Shown here in pieces: positions 25,055 to 34,369 of a stretch of DNA of 64,000 nucleotides. This stretch comes from an uncultured Eudoraea sp. (lineage in GTDB: Bacteria > Bacteroidota > Bacteroidia > Flavobacteriales > Flavobacteriaceae), in the NCBI RefSeq assembly GCF_947490415.1, contig NZ_CANLGX010000004.1:486512-550511 (forward strand), read 5' to 3'. The notes under the pieces are model-generated. The model saw only the letters and a list, made by a program, of their open reading frames with translations, was not told the DNA's origin and ran no database searches. The position numbers and the translations under genes were made by a program. Position 1 is the first letter of the stretch. Each line of letters starts with the position of its first letter.

Positions 25055-26013
25055 TGGGCTATATTAAAGAAGGAATCCACAAATTCAAATTTATTGAATA
25101 CTTGAAGATCCTCTATTCCTTCCCCCACTCCAATATATTTAACAGGAATCTGAAACTGATCTGATATACCAATGACTACTCCTCCTTTGGCTGTTCCGTC
25201 TAATTTTGTTACGGCCAAAGAAGTTACTTCTGTAGCCTTTGTAAATTCTTTAGCCTGTTCAAATGCATTTTGGCCTGTGGATCCATCGAGTACCAAAAGT
25301 ACTTCATGAGGTGCATCTTCAATAACTTTTTGCATAACACGTTTTACCTTGCCAAGTTCATTCATTAGGTTCACTTTATTATGCAATCTGCCCGCGGTAT
25401 CAATTAAAACAACATCTGCACCCTGGGTAACGGCTGAACTCAAAGTATCAAAAGCCACTGAAGCAGGGTCGCTACCCATTTTTTGTTTCACCATAGGGAC
25501 ATCCACACGATCTGCCCAAACCTGTAGCTGATCTATTGCAGCTGCTCTAAAAGTATCAGCTGCTCCTATTACAACTTGTAATCCTTGTTTTTTTAACTGA
25601 TAAGCAAGTTTTCCAATTGTGGTTGTTTTGCCTACCCCATTAACCCCAACAACCATAATAACATATGGTTTTTTGTTTTTAGGTACACTAAATTCTTCCT
25701 CTTCACCCAAATGAGTTTCCGATAATAGGCCTGCAATTTCTTCCCGGAGGATTCCGTTCAGTTCGTCAGTACCCATGTATTTATCTTTGGAAACCCTGGC
25801 CTCTATTCGTTCAATAATTTTGAGCGTAGTAGCCACTCCAACATCAGAAGTTACTAAAACTTCCTCCAGGTTATCTAAAACATCATCATCTACTTTAGAT
25901 TTACCCGCTACTGCCTTGCTAAGTTTGGATAAAAAACTGGTTTTAGTTTTCTCTAATCCTTTGTCTAGTGTTTCCTTTTTCTGGGATGTAAATATTTTTT
26001 TAAATAAGCTCAT
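25051..26013 (-). CDS. ftsY: Signal recognition particle receptor
   Basis: A 320-residue GTPase that docks the SRP and ribosome at the inner membrane. The N-G domain is complete: P-loop GVNGVGKTT, the DTFRAAA and DTAGRL motifs, and TKLDGTAKGG for guanine specificity. The start is ATG 26013 (MSLFKKIF), the usual short FtsY beginning in this phylum; the frame extends 25 codons further but that part overlaps the upstream terminator. The acidic N-terminal domain of E. coli FtsY is absent, which is usual. It is followed by 4-base overlap with DUF2911. Confidence 0.95.
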   Translation of the reverse strand: MSLFKKIFTSQKKETLDKGLEKTKTSFLSKLSKAVAGKSKVDDDVLDNLEEVLVTSDVGVATTLKIIERIEARVSKDKYMGTDELNGILREEIAGLLSETHLGEEEEFSVPKNKKPYVIMVVGVNGVGKTTTIGKLAYQLKKQGLQVVIGAADTFRAAAIDQLQVWADRVDVPMVKQKMGSDPASVAFDTLSSAVTQGADVVLIDTAGRLHNKVNLMNELGKVKRVMQKVIEDAPHEVLLVLDGSTGQNAFEQAKEFTKATEVTSLAVTKLDGTAKGGVVIGISDQFQIPVKYIGVGEGIEDLQVFNKFEFVDSFFNIAH

Positions 26014-26046
26014 GTCACCGTAAAAGTCGTTGGGCAAATATATGAA

Positions 26047-26077
26047 ATAAAAAAAGCCGCTCTCAATAGAAAGCGGC
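26047..26077 (-). terminator. Terminator after the rpmB-rpmG-DUF4295 operon
   Basis: On the minus strand GCCGCT and AGCGGC (plus-strand positions 26072-26077 and 26056-26061) form a stem followed by T8. It lies between the DUF4295 stop and ftsY, so ftsY is probably transcribed separately. Confidence 0.85.
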
Positions 26078-26102
26078 CCGGAACTCAATTTTAGTCAGTT
26101 TG

Positions 26103-26255
26103 TTACTTCTTATTCAACCATTCGTTCACCATTTCTGGTGGCATAACAGATTCTACAAAAGTATAGGCCCCTGTTTTAGGTGATTTTACCATTTTTATAG
26201 CTTTGGTAAGTCTTTTAGAACTGGATTGTAAACTTGCTACCGTCTTCTTTGCCAT
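26103..26255 (-). CDS. DUF4295 small protein
   Basis: A 50-residue basic protein, MAKKTVASLQSSSKRLTKAI… ending EMVNEWLNKK, that I recognise as the Bacteroidota-specific DUF4295 family. It follows rpmG by 6 bases, the conserved order rpmB-rpmG-DUF4295-ftsY in this phylum. Its size, basic charge and place among ribosomal protein genes suggest a ribosome-associated role, but this is inference. ATG start; too short for most automatic gene lists. Confidence 0.9.
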   Translation of the reverse strand: MAKKTVASLQSSSKRLTKAIKMVKSPKTGAYTFVESVMPPEMVNEWLNKK

Positions 26256-26261
26256 GCTTTC

Positions 26262-26444
26262 TTATTTTATCTCTTTATGAACAGTCATTTTCTTGAGAAT
26301 AGGATTAAATTTTTTAATCTCTAACCTATCAGGGCTATTCTTCTTGTTCTTGGTTGTAATGTATCTGGATGTTCCCGGCATACCAGAGTTTTTATGCTCT
26401 GTGCACTCCAATATTACCTGAACTCTGTTTCCTTTTTTTGCCAT
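26262..26444 (-). CDS. rpmG: Large subunit ribosomal protein bL33
   Basis: A 60-residue basic protein with the L33 pattern [12 protein letters not shown]…[11 protein letters not shown]. It contains a single cysteine (Cys14) and no CxxC pairs, so it is the zinc-free form. It lies 21 bases after rpmB and 6 before DUF4295 in one short operon. The cluster starts from a good promoter at 26736-26766 and ends at the terminator at 26047-26077. Confidence 0.96.
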   Translation of the reverse strand: MAKKGNRVQVILECTEHKNSGMPGTSRYITTKNKKNSPDRLEIKKFNPILKKMTVHKEIK

Positions 26445-26465
26445 CGTAATCTATATATTGAAGGA

Positions 26466-26702
26466 TTATTTAATCAATCCTTTTGCTCTAGCTTCCTTTA
26501 AAACAGCTGAAATGCCCTTTTTGTTTATCGATTTAAGAGCCCTTGTAGAAACCTTCAAAGTGATCCATCTATCTTCCTCCGGAATATAAAAACGTTTCTT
26601 GGAAAGATTTACATTAAATCTTCTCCTTGTTTTATTGATAGAGAAGGATACGTTGTTCCCAAACATAGCTCTCTTTCCGGTAAGTTCACAAACTTTTGAC
26701 AT
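26466..26702 (-). CDS. rpmB: Large subunit ribosomal protein bL28
   Basis: A 78-residue protein beginning MSKVCELTGKRAMFGNNVSFSINK, the standard L28 start, and ending GISAVLKEARAKGLIK. It is a structural part of the 50S subunit and is first gene of the rpmB-rpmG-DUF4295 operon. Its promoter lies in the gap downstream of cinA, with an expected leader of about 25 bases. Confidence 0.97.
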   Translation of the reverse strand: MSKVCELTGKRAMFGNNVSFSINKTRRRFNVNLSKKRFYIPEEDRWITLKVSTRALKSINKKGISAVLKEARAKGLIK

Positions 26703-26735
26703 TACGCTACTTTTTACTTGATTTTAAACAGGGTG

Positions 26736-26766
26736 CAAATTTAATTCATTTTTGTGTGATGGACAA
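26736..26766 (-). promoter_or_regulatory. Promoter of the rpmB operon
   Basis: Reading the minus strand: TTG (26766-26764), a 20-base spacer, then TAAATTTG (26743-26736). This is a full match to TTG-N17-23-TAnnTTTG and is the best-formed housekeeping promoter in the window. Confidence 0.7.
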
Positions 26767-26775
26767 AATTCTCTT

Positions 26776-28023
26776 CTAGAATTTTAAAATTTCTTTTTGT
26801 AGCATCTGGAAAGCCTTATGTACTGCTTTTTGAACGATTCTGGTACGGTGATTTCCCATTGTAAATTTTTCCACTAAAACATTATTCGGAGTAGCAATTG
26901 CAATATAAACAGTCCCTATTTCAGCATCAGAATCACCTTTTGTAGGGCCCGCATTACCAGTTGTTGCCATTGCAAAGTCTGCCTTCAATAATTCTCTGAC
27001 ATTAACAGCCATTGCTCTTGCAACTTCTGCACTTACTACAGAATTCTTTTTTATCAACTCCTCAGGAACCTTAAGAACATCTATTTTAACCTGGGTGGCA
27101 TAACTTACCACACTCCCTAAAAAATAAGCCGAGGCGCCGGGAATAGCGGTAATTTGCTCTGCTATTTTGCCTCCGGTAAAACTTTCAGCTGTGGCCAGGG
27201 TCATTTTCTTTGAAGTAAGCAATTTAGCAACTCCTGATTCTATAGATCCATCCTCTTCTTCCCCATATATGATATCCCCGATTATGGAATACAATTTTGC
27301 CGATTCTTCTTTGACAGCATTTTCTATAACATCCTTATCTGCTCCTTTCGCTGTTAATCGCAACCGAACTTTGCCTAAATTAGGGAGGTAAGCCAGCTTA
27401 ACAAAAGAAGGTAAATTTTCCTCCCAATCTTCTATTCTGGCCGCTATAGCACTTTCACCCAGGCCATAAGTCATAATGGTCTTGTGGTAAATGTGCGGTC
27501 GATGAAAAGTAGCTACAATCTTTGGGATAACCTCATTGTCTATAAGGTTTTTCATCTCAAAAGGCACTCCCGGCAGTGAAATAAAAGTGGTTTTCTCATT
27601 AGACATCCACATTCCCGGTGCAGTACCGTATGCGTTGTGTAAAACCTGAGCTTTGGAGGGTACTAATGCTTGCTGCCTGTTGATATCAGATATAGAAGTT
27701 GCGATATATTTCTTAAACAGCTCCTCTATATGATTTAATACCTGCTTGTTTTCAACCAGTTTATCATGTAAATACTCACATAGGGTGCGTTTTGTAATAT
27801 CGTCCTTGGTTGGCCCTAATCCGCCTGTAATGATTATAATTTCCGCTCTCTTTTCGGCCTCCGAAAGTGCCTTAAGTATATGAGATCTATCGTCCTGAAC
27901 AGAAGTTATCTGGAATACCGAAACCCCAATCTTATTTAATTCACCGGCTATAAAGGCAGAGTTGGTATCTACTATTTGTCCAATTAGAATTTCATCGCCA
28001 ATGGTTATAATTTCTGCAAACAT
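26776..28023 (-). CDS. cinA: CinA-like protein, nicotinamide-nucleotide amidase
   Basis: A 415-residue two-domain protein. The N-terminal molybdopterin-binding-like (COG1058) domain begins [16 protein letters not shown] and has [11 protein letters not shown], associated with ADP-ribose pyrophosphatase activity. The C-terminal amidase domain ([30 protein letters not shown]) deamidates NMN. Together they recycle pyridine nucleotides. The gene start shares one base with the Hpt gene stop, the last in the exonuclease-FAH-Hpt-cinA unit. Confidence 0.93.
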   Translation of the reverse strand: MFAEIITIGDEILIGQIVDTNSAFIAGELNKIGVSVFQITSVQDDRSHILKALSEAEKRAEIIIITGGLGPTKDDITKRTLCEYLHDKLVENKQVLNHIEELFKKYIATSISDINRQQALVPSKAQVLHNAYGTAPGMWMSNEKTTFISLPGVPFEMKNLIDNEVIPKIVATFHRPHIYHKTIMTYGLGESAIAARIEDWEENLPSFVKLAYLPNLGKVRLRLTAKGADKDVIENAVKEESAKLYSIIGDIIYGEEEDGSIESGVAKLLTSKKMTLATAESFTGGKIAEQITAIPGASAYFLGSVVSYATQVKIDVLKVPEELIKKNSVVSAEVARAMAVNVRELLKADFAMATTGNAGPTKGDSDAEIGTVYIAIATPNNVLVEKFTMGNHRTRIVQKAVHKAFQMLQKEILKF

Positions 28024-28361
28024 CAGAAATTAAAGTCTTTTTTAAGTTCCGAAATTACCTGATGAATATCTTTTTTTAGTAAAGGAAACTTTTTCTCAAT
28101 TTCTTCCTTATTATCGGGACTTTTACCTTTTGTTTCAATATCCAGGGCAATTACTCTGCTTTGTTCCATGCCCAATAAATCAACATTCGGCTTAATTTTA
28201 TGGGCCAGTTTATAGACGTTTTCGTAATCACCATTTATAATTGCATTCTCAAGATCTTCCAGATCCTGTGGTACTTCCTCAAGGAAGACAGAAATAACAG
28301 AGTTGATGAAATCCTCATCCCCTTCAGCCATCTCATTTATTTTATCCAAACTGTATATCAT
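28023..28361 (-). CDS. Histidine phosphotransfer (Hpt) domain protein
   Basis: A 112-residue stand-alone Hpt protein. The phosphoacceptor is His54 in the motif [16 protein letters not shown], in a predicted four-helix bundle. It should relay phosphate between a hybrid sensor kinase and a response regulator, neither of which is in this window. It lies directly against the FAH gene stop (next base) and shares one base with cinA, so it is translated from the same mRNA although its partners are elsewhere. Confidence 0.9.
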   Translation of the reverse strand: MIYSLDKINEMAEGDEDFINSVISVFLEEVPQDLEDLENAIINGDYENVYKLAHKIKPNVDLLGMEQSRVIALDIETKGKSPDNKEEIEKKFPLLKKDIHQVISELKKDFNF

Positions 28362-28973
28362 TTATTTAATATTTACGGTAAGTAACTCTTCACCTTCAAG
28401 CGTAGCCGAAAGGTAATCATTTGCACTTATTTTACCAACACCGGCGGGAGTTCCGGTAAAAATTATATCTCCCTTTTTTAACATAAAGAATTTAGATACA
28501 TATGAAATTAGTGAATCTATATTCCAAAGCATTAAAGCTGTATTCCCCTTTTGGACAATAGTTCCATTTTTGGAAAGGGAAAAATTCAGATCATTCAAGT
28601 CTTGAAATTTCTTCTTATCTACCCATTTTCCAATTACGGCCGAACCATCAAAACCTTTAGAAATCTCCCAGGGAAGGCCTTTTTCTTTTAACCTGGATTG
28701 CAGATCCCTGGCTGTAAAATCTATACCAAGTCCAATCTCATCATAATAGGTATGAGCAAATTTCTCATTAATATGTTTACCAACTTTTTTAATTTTTACC
28801 AAAATTTCTATTTCGTAATGGATTTCATTGGAGAACTCCGGGATATAAAAATCTTGTTCCTTTGGAAGAACTGCAGAATCGGGCTTGATAAACACTACCG
28901 GATCCTTGGGCCTTTCATTGGCCAGTTCCTCTATATGATCCACATAATTACGACCAATACAAATGATTTTCAT
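28362..28973 (-). CDS. Fumarylacetoacetate hydrolase family protein
   Basis: A 203-residue FAH-fold enzyme starting MKIICIGRNYVDHIEELANE. The metal-binding acidic residues are seen in HYEIEILVKI and IGLGIDFTARDLQ, and the C-terminal loop is GDIIFTGTPAGVG. At this short length it belongs to the FAHD1-like hydrolase, decarboxylase (oxaloacetate) or acylpyruvase group, not the eukaryotic-size FAH. The precise substrate is not evident. It lies 19 bases after the exonuclease gene and one base before Hpt. Confidence 0.88.
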   Translation of the reverse strand: MKIICIGRNYVDHIEELANERPKDPVVFIKPDSAVLPKEQDFYIPEFSNEIHYEIEILVKIKKVGKHINEKFAHTYYDEIGLGIDFTARDLQSRLKEKGLPWEISKGFDGSAVIGKWVDKKKFQDLNDLNFSLSKNGTIVQKGNTALMLWNIDSLISYVSKFFMLKKGDIIFTGTPAGVGKISANDYLSATLEGEELLTVNIK

Positions 28974-28992
28974 CTATAATTTCCTAATTGTT

Positions 28993-29769
28993 TTAGCTCA
29001 ATTTATTATTCAGCTGACTTAGTTTTATTTGAGTAAGTACCTTTTTTGTATAAAGTGGAAAATCAGCATTCAATATCCATCCAAAATAACCTGGTTCCTG
29101 TTCCAGAACCTCCAGCACTTTTTTGCCCTTGTGCTTTCCAAAGGAAAATATTTCCTCATCGTCTTCACCAAAACTGATAAAGCCAGCAAAATCCGCAAAT
29201 TTTCTATGGGTAGAGAATTCTGCCAGTTTCTTTACATTATTTTCTAATTCCGGATAGCGATCTAACTGAGAAAGTAGGACTTCGTAAGTAGCCATGGTGT
29301 CAGCTTCAGCACTATGAGCATTATTAAGGTCCTTATCACAATAAAATTTATATGCTGCCTCCAGGGTACGTTTTTCCATCTTATGAAAAATAGTTTGAAC
29401 ATCTACAGATAACATGTTTTTTAGATCGAAATCAATTTCGGATCGAAGCATTTCTTCCGCCAGTAGCGGAATATCAAAGCGATCTGAATTAAACCCGGCA
29501 AGGTCGCAGTCTTTTATTATGTTGAAAATTTCTTTGGCCAGTTCCTTAAAGGTAGGCTCATTGGCTACTTTTTCATTAGAAATACCATGAATTTCAACTA
29601 CCTCATCAGGAATGGTCATTTCAGGATTAACCAGCCAGGTCCTGCTCTCTTTATTGCCATTAGGATAAACTTTCAGAATAGAAATTTCGACAATTCGATC
29701 CTTAGCGACATTGGTCCCCGTAGTTTCCAAATCAAAAAAACAGATGGGTTTGCTGAGTTTTAATTCCAT
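28993..29769 (-). CDS. DnaQ-like 3'-5' exonuclease with DUF3820 C-terminus
   Basis: A 258-residue protein. The DEDDh exonuclease core has the acidic residues in FFDLETTG (Asp, Glu), GFNSDRFDIPLL (Asp), and HSAEADTMATYEVL (His, Asp). The C-terminal 60 residues are a DUF3820-type module (FGKHKGKKVLEVLEQEPGYFGWIL). It is probably a repair or RNA-processing exonuclease rather than the polymerase III epsilon subunit. ATG 29769 is preferred over an in-frame TTG at 29790 because that TTG sits inside the promoter. It is the first gene of a four-gene unit. Confidence 0.88.
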   Translation of the reverse strand: MELKLSKPICFFDLETTGTNVAKDRIVEISILKVYPNGNKESRTWLVNPEMTIPDEVVEIHGISNEKVANEPTFKELAKEIFNIIKDCDLAGFNSDRFDIPLLAEEMLRSEIDFDLKNMLSVDVQTIFHKMEKRTLEAAYKFYCDKDLNNAHSAEADTMATYEVLLSQLDRYPELENNVKKLAEFSTHRKFADFAGFISFGEDDEEIFSFGKHKGKKVLEVLEQEPGYFGWILNADFPLYTKKVLTQIKLSQLNNKLS

Positions 29770-29787
29770 TTTTGTGGGATATTTAGG

Positions 29788-29795
29788 CAAAGATA
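29788..29795 (-). promoter_or_regulatory. Promoter -7 element for the exonuclease-FAH-Hpt-cinA unit
   Basis: TATCTTTG on the minus strand matches TAnnTTTG; expected start near 29781, about 12 bases before ATG 29769. No clear -33 TTG. Confidence 0.5.
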
Positions 29796-29950
29796 ATTTT
29801 TAATATAAAGTTAAACAGAACTTAAAAACATATCTTTTAAGAGATTTTAAACAAAGGCAGTCCAATTTTCATATCATCTAAAAGTATTTAAGATCGTAGT
29901 ATTGAAATGAAAGTCTAACTATTTGATATTCAGCATCCTCTAAAATCGGA

Positions 29951-31306
29951 CTAAATCTCTCTATCCACGTCCCAAGCCTCCAGGTAGTCGGCAACTGCCT
30001 TAACAAACATCCCACCCAAAGCACCGTTTACTACTCGATGATCGTAGCTGTGCGAGAGGAACATTTTGCTACGGATACCAATGAAATCACCTTCCGCTGT
30101 TTCAATTACCGAAGGCATTTTACGAATAGCTCCTAAAGCAAGAATCCCAACCTGCGGCTGGTTAATAATAGGAGTTCCAAAAACACTTCCAAAAGATCCC
30201 ACGTTTGTAACTGTATAGGTGCCGTCTTTTACCTCATCCGGTTTTAGTGCATTGTTTCTTGCCCTGTTAGCAAGATCATTAACTACTTTGGCCATTCCAA
30301 CCAAATTTAGCTGATCTGCATTTTTTATTACAGGTACAATCAGATTTCCATCGGGCAATGCTGCAGCCATTCCAATATTGATATTCTTCTTCCTTATCAC
30401 TGTTTCCCCTTCAACTGAGATGTTGACCATTGGGAATTTCTTTAAGGCCTTTGCAACGGCCTCCATAAAAATAGGCGTAAATGTCAACTTTTCTCCTTCA
30501 CTTTTCTGAAAAGCATCCTTAACCTTATTCCTCCACGCAACCACCTTGGTGACGTCTACTTCAATAAAACTTTGTACGTGTGCTGAAGTAGAGATACTCT
30601 CTATCATATGATGGGCTATAAGCTTACCCATCCGTGTCATTGGAATAATCTCATCTTCGCCATTAGACTGTACCCTTGTAACCTGATGTGGCTCTGCACT
30701 AACAGTCGTTTTCTGCTTTACGGGTTCAGGCGCCCTGACGGGCTCCACAACCGGTTTAGCTACTTCAGTAATTTCGGGCTTCCCACTTTTTATATAGGCC
30801 AAAATATCATTTTTCGTAACCCTGCCTTCTTTACCCGTACCCACTATGCCATCCAGTTCTGATGTGGTTATACCTTCCTCTCTGGCAATATTTTTAACAA
30901 GGGGAGAATAGAAACGAGTAGTATCAGCGAAACTTTGAGCAGTGCTGCCAACAAGTTCCTGAACATTAGCCACTTTTTCTTCTAACACAGATACTTCCTC
31001 CGGGAGAACTTCTGTCGTTTCTCCTTTTTGGTCTGTATGCATCGCTCCTCCGGACTCTGACCCTCCTTCTAGCTCAATTACGGCTACCGTTTGTCCAACT
31101 TTAATTATATCGTCTATATTAAAAAGTTTTTCCAGTAACACGCCCTCAACTTCACTGGGTACTTCAGAGTCTACCTTGTCTGTCGCAATTTCAAAAACCG
31201 CCTCATCCATTTCTATTGTATCGCCTACTTCCTTTAACCAAGCAGTTAAGGTAGCCTCTGCAACACTTTCACCCATTTGCGGCAATTTCAACTCAAATTT
31301 TGCCAT
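29951..31306 (-). CDS. 2-oxoacid dehydrogenase E2 (dihydrolipoamide acyltransferase)
   Basis: A 451-residue E2 enzyme. The lipoyl domain has the lipoyl-lysine Lys44 in IATDKVDSEV; the peripheral E1/E3-binding domain is YSPLVKNIAREEGITTSELDGIVGTGKEGRVTKNDI near 135-175; the C-terminal catalytic domain ends with HSYDHRVVNGALGG, containing the acyltransferase His. One lipoyl domain is typical of branched-chain or oxoglutarate E2 enzymes. No E1 or E3 gene is adjacent, so the complex is encoded in pieces around the genome. Probably a branched-chain 2-oxoacid dehydrogenase E2, but pyruvate or oxoglutarate E2 is not excluded. Confidence 0.92.
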   Translation of the reverse strand: MAKFELKLPQMGESVAEATLTAWLKEVGDTIEMDEAVFEIATDKVDSEVPSEVEGVLLEKLFNIDDIIKVGQTVAVIELEGGSESGGAMHTDQKGETTEVLPEEVSVLEEKVANVQELVGSTAQSFADTTRFYSPLVKNIAREEGITTSELDGIVGTGKEGRVTKNDILAYIKSGKPEITEVAKPVVEPVRAPEPVKQKTTVSAEPHQVTRVQSNGEDEIIPMTRMGKLIAHHMIESISTSAHVQSFIEVDVTKVVAWRNKVKDAFQKSEGEKLTFTPIFMEAVAKALKKFPMVNISVEGETVIRKKNINIGMAAALPDGNLIVPVIKNADQLNLVGMAKVVNDLANRARNNALKPDEVKDGTYTVTNVGSFGSVFGTPIINQPQVGILALGAIRKMPSVIETAEGDFIGIRSKMFLSHSYDHRVVNGALGGMFVKAVADYLEAWDVDREI

Positions 31307-31343
31307 ATTATTATTTAATGTGCTTTTTTGAATAAATATTTTG

Positions 31344-31351
31344 CAAAAATA
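31344..31351 (-). promoter_or_regulatory. Promoter -7 element for the E2 gene
   Basis: TATTTTTG on the minus strand, about 40 bases before the E2 ATG; expected leader about 30 bases. The -33 element is not clear. Confidence 0.42.
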
Positions 31352-31395
31352 CTAAAAAAACGCCCCTATTATTAAATTTATTGTATGAATTATCT

Positions 31396-32016
31396 TCACG
31401 TAGCCTTCAAGGAACCTTCAAATGGAATTCTATTAAGAATGCTTCTTCCCAATGTGACTTCATCTGCATATTCCAATTCATCACCTACAGATATACCTCT
31501 CGCAATTGTGGAGATTTTTATATCATAAGGCTTTAATTGCTTATATATATAAAAGTTAGTAGTATCACCTTCCATGGTAGAGCTCAGTGCAAAAATAAGT
31601 TCCTTTATCTGATTTTGACCTACTTTTGAGATCAAGGAGGAAATGGTTAAATCCTGTGGGCCAATACCCTCCATCGGAGATATTTTGCCTCCAAGCACAT
31701 GGTATAACCCTATGTATTGACCCGTATTTTCAATAGCCATTACATCTCGAATATCCTCAACTACACAAACCACATCTTGCTCCCTTTTCGGGTTTGCACA
31801 AATTTGACATAGTGCAACATCCGATATATTATGGCAATTTGAGCAAAATTTAATATCCTCTCTAAGCGACAGAAGCGAACGAGACAAATCTGAGGTTTGT
31901 TCCATGGGCTGGTGTAAAAGGTGAAGTACTAACCGCAAAGCAGTACGTTTACCAATTCCCGGCAACTGAGACATATGGTAAACCGCATTTTCCAAGAGTT
32001 TTGATGAAAATTCCAT
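31396..32016 (-). CDS. recR: Recombination protein RecR
   Basis: A 206-residue recombination mediator. The helix-hairpin-helix start ([17 protein letters not shown]), the four-cysteine zinc finger [16 protein letters not shown] and the Toprim region ([30 protein letters not shown]) are all intact. With RecO it loads RecA onto gapped DNA. It is divergent from the sodium symporter, and a TAATTTTG element at 32022-32029 on the minus strand could serve as a nearly leaderless promoter. Confidence 0.96.
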   Translation of the reverse strand: MEFSSKLLENAVYHMSQLPGIGKRTALRLVLHLLHQPMEQTSDLSRSLLSLREDIKFCSNCHNISDVALCQICANPKREQDVVCVVEDIRDVMAIENTGQYIGLYHVLGGKISPMEGIGPQDLTISSLISKVGQNQIKELIFALSSTMEGDTTNFYIYKQLKPYDIKISTIARGISVGDELEYADEVTLGRSILNRIPFEGSLKAT

Positions 32017-32074
32017 AAAGGCAAAATTACATAATGTTTTAAGTTTTTGTACTTTGCGCTTGTAATTTATTTTT

Positions 32075-33538
32075 ATGACAGCATCGCATATTCTGCTTCT
32101 TATTGGCGGTTATTTCTTCTTGCTATTGCTTATCTCTTACTTCACCGGAAAAAACGATTCCAATGCTGATTTTTTTAAAGCAGGAAAACAATCGCCGTGG
32201 TATTTGGTAGCTTTTGGTATGATTGGCGCTTCATTATCCGGTGTCACTTTTATATCTGTCCCCGGCTGGGTAGAAAGTTCCCAGTTTAGTTATATGCAGG
32301 TTGTTTTCGGATATTTGGTGGGTTATTTTGTCGTTGCCTTTATTCTGATGCCCATCTATTACCGCTTAAATGTTACCTCTATTTACGAATACCTTAAAGA
32401 GCGATTTGGAATTATCAGCTATAAAATAGGGGCTTTATCATTCTTTGTTTCCCGGGTATTAGGGGCCTCTTTCCGGCTTTTTTTAGTAGCCATAGTTCTG
32501 CAGCAGTTTGTATTTGATGCCTGGAATGTCCCATTTGAACTCACGGTAGTCCTATCTATTCTCCTAATATGGATATATACTTTTCGAGGGGGAATTAAAA
32601 CAATAGTTTGGACAGACACGCTACAGACCTTGTTTATGCTATTATCTGTAGGCTTATCTATTTACTTCATTAATTCAAAATTAGGCTGGAGCTTTTCGGA
32701 GTTTATTGCTTCTGAAGAATTAAAGGAGTACAGCAAAGTGCTATTTACAGATGATTTTTACGCTAAAAACCACTTCATAAAATCTTTTATTGGCGGTATG
32801 TTCATCACTATTTGCATGACCGGACTCGATCAGGATATGATGCAGAAGAACTTAACCTGTAAAAACTTAAAAGACGCCCAGAAGAATATGGTTTCCTTCA
32901 GTATTATCCTGATTGTGGTAAATTTTGTTTTTCTGCTTTTGGGGGCATTGCTTTTTATTTATGCCAGTAAATTTGATATAGCAACACCACTAATGGACGG
33001 GGAACCAAAGTCTGATCTTCTTTTCCCTGAAATTGCATTAAACAGCGGCCTGGGTGTTACCGTGGCAATTACTTTTATACTTGGTCTTATTGCAGCAGCT
33101 TATAGCAGTGCGGATAGCGCCCTTACTTCATTGACGACTTCTTTCTGTGTGGATTTTCTTGGAATTGAACAGAAGCCGGTAAACGATCAAAAAATAATAC
33201 GCAAAAAAACACATATCTGGATGAGTGTGCTCCTGATTGTAGTGGTCATAATATTCAAATATATTTTAGACAGGAATGTTATTGATGGCCTTTTGACTGT
33301 TGCGACCTACACATATGGTCCGCTTTTGGGGTTATTTGCTTTTGGTATCTTTACTTCTTACAAAGTAAAAGATAATTATGTCTGGATTGTTGCAATTACG
33401 GCTGTACTTATGGTAATTGGCATTGCAAATGTACCCCCTGCTTATCTCGGAGGATATGCTGTAGGCTATGAACTTTTGCCTGTGAACGGGTTATTTACTT
33501 TTATTGGATTATATCTTATAAGAAAAAAACCTAACTAA
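32075..33538 (+). CDS. Sodium:solute symporter family protein
   Basis: A 487-residue inner membrane transporter of the SSS family with about 13 hydrophobic helices spread over the full length. The early motif [28 protein letters not shown] and the sodium-site helix [25 protein letters not shown] are the family signatures. It takes up a solute with Na+, fitting a marine organism; the solute (sugar, amino acid, nucleoside or sialic-acid type) cannot be inferred. It is transcribed alone, divergent from recR, and its stop overlaps the 3' end of a decayed gene on the other strand. Confidence 0.92.
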   Translation: MTASHILLLIGGYFFLLLLISYFTGKNDSNADFFKAGKQSPWYLVAFGMIGASLSGVTFISVPGWVESSQFSYMQVVFGYLVGYFVVAFILMPIYYRLNVTSIYEYLKERFGIISYKIGALSFFVSRVLGASFRLFLVAIVLQQFVFDAWNVPFELTVVLSILLIWIYTFRGGIKTIVWTDTLQTLFMLLSVGLSIYFINSKLGWSFSEFIASEELKEYSKVLFTDDFYAKNHFIKSFIGGMFITICMTGLDQDMMQKNLTCKNLKDAQKNMVSFSIILIVVNFVFLLLGALLFIYASKFDIATPLMDGEPKSDLLFPEIALNSGLGVTVAITFILGLIAAAYSSADSALTSLTTSFCVDFLGIEQKPVNDQKIIRKKTHIWMSVLLIVVVIIFKYILDRNVIDGLLTVATYTYGPLLGLFAFGIFTSYKVKDNYVWIVAITAVLMVIGIANVPPAYLGGYAVGYELLPVNGLFTFIGLYLIRKKPN

Positions 33539-33720
33539 TATATTTCATTCATAGCTGCTTTTAGAAAGTCAGGATCTTCAAGAATTGAGCCTCAATCTGA
33601 CTTCTTTTCCAGTAATTCTACATATTCATTAATTGACAATTCCAATTTCTAATTCGCTTGTTGCTGAGCACTACCTATACATACTAAAAGCAAATAGAAA
33701 ACAATAATTGTCTTTGGCAT
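33535..33720 (-). pseudogene. Decayed small secreted-protein gene, two internal stops
   Basis: From ATG 33720 the minus strand encodes a good signal peptide (MPKTIIVFYLLLVCIGSAQQQ), then a TAG, then KLELSINEYVELLEKKSD, a TGA, and [18 protein letters not shown] before the final TAG. The frame runs unbroken apart from the two stops, and its composition after the stops still looks coding, so I read it as a roughly 60-residue exported protein gene killed by two nonsense mutations. I do not recognise its family. It lies 5 bases beyond the CoA-binding protein gene on the same strand, so it was probably its operon partner. Confidence 0.5.
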
Positions 33721-33725
33721 AATGC

Positions 33726-34085
33726 TTAATATTGATCCGTAGCTAATAGCACCAAAGTGCAAGCTACTTCTACTCTTATTTCATTATTTCGCAGGAGTGT
33801 ATAGAACTCTGGGTTCTCGGTCCCCGGATTAAAAATCACCCGTTTAGGTTTAAGTTGAATAATTTGTTCGTAATACTCCTTTTGTCGTTTTTCATTAAGA
33901 TATAAGGTAATCGTATGAATATTTTGAAAATCTTCAAGGCTTGAACTAATTTGCACACCTGATACATCACCAACCTTCAGACCAAAAGCCTTGGTTTCAA
34001 TTTGTTTTGCCCGCAATTTAGTTATGGATAAATTACTGTAGCGATTAGGATTTAAAGAAGCTCCAAAAACAAGTGTCGTTTTCAT
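33726..34085 (-). CDS. CoA-binding domain protein (YccU-like)
   Basis: A 119-residue Rossmann-fold protein of the CoA_binding_2 family: it begins MKTTLVFGASLNPNRYSNLSI and has RVIFNPGTENPEFYTLL and EVACTLVLLATDQY. It likely binds CoA or a CoA ester in the cytoplasm; no catalytic activity is established for the family. The following gene on this strand is the small decayed secreted-protein gene, 5 bases away. Confidence 0.9.
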   Translation of the reverse strand: MKTTLVFGASLNPNRYSNLSITKLRAKQIETKAFGLKVGDVSGVQISSSLEDFQNIHTITLYLNEKRQKEYYEQIIQLKPKRVIFNPGTENPEFYTLLRNNEIRVEVACTLVLLATDQY

Positions 34086-34235
34086 AAAAAATTGCTTATT
34101 GAGTTAAAGTGTGTTAATTACTGTAACTATTCAAATTATAATTCGTCTTTTGATAGTACACCAAAATATACTTCGTTGTTGGTGCTATATTTTTATAGTT
34201 AATGGTTAGTGTTTAATGTGGCCCATCAACGAAAG

Positions 34236-34268
34236 AAACCCCGGCAAATTTGTCGGGGTTTTATTTTT
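34236..34268 (+). terminator. Orphan intrinsic terminator
   Basis: AAACCCCGGCAAA folds against TTTGTCGGGGTTT (one G-U pair, no unpaired loop bases beyond the turn) followed by a T-rich run TTATTTTTT. The hairpin is strong, but the nearest upstream gene on this strand ends about 700 bases earlier. Confidence 0.75.
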
Positions 34269-34361
34269 TAGGCCAATAGAAAGCATCTTCCACCCATTGA
34301 TATACAAAGATACTACTTCAATTTAATCAAATTAAATCCAAATAGATTTTAAAAACAGGGC

Positions 34362-34369
34362 TAACTTTG
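34362..34369 (+). promoter_or_regulatory. Possible promoter -7 element for the TonB-dependent receptor
   Basis: TAACTTTG matches TAnnTTTG and would give a leader of about 90 bases to ATG 34465. No TTG lies at the normal -33 distance. Confidence 0.35.
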
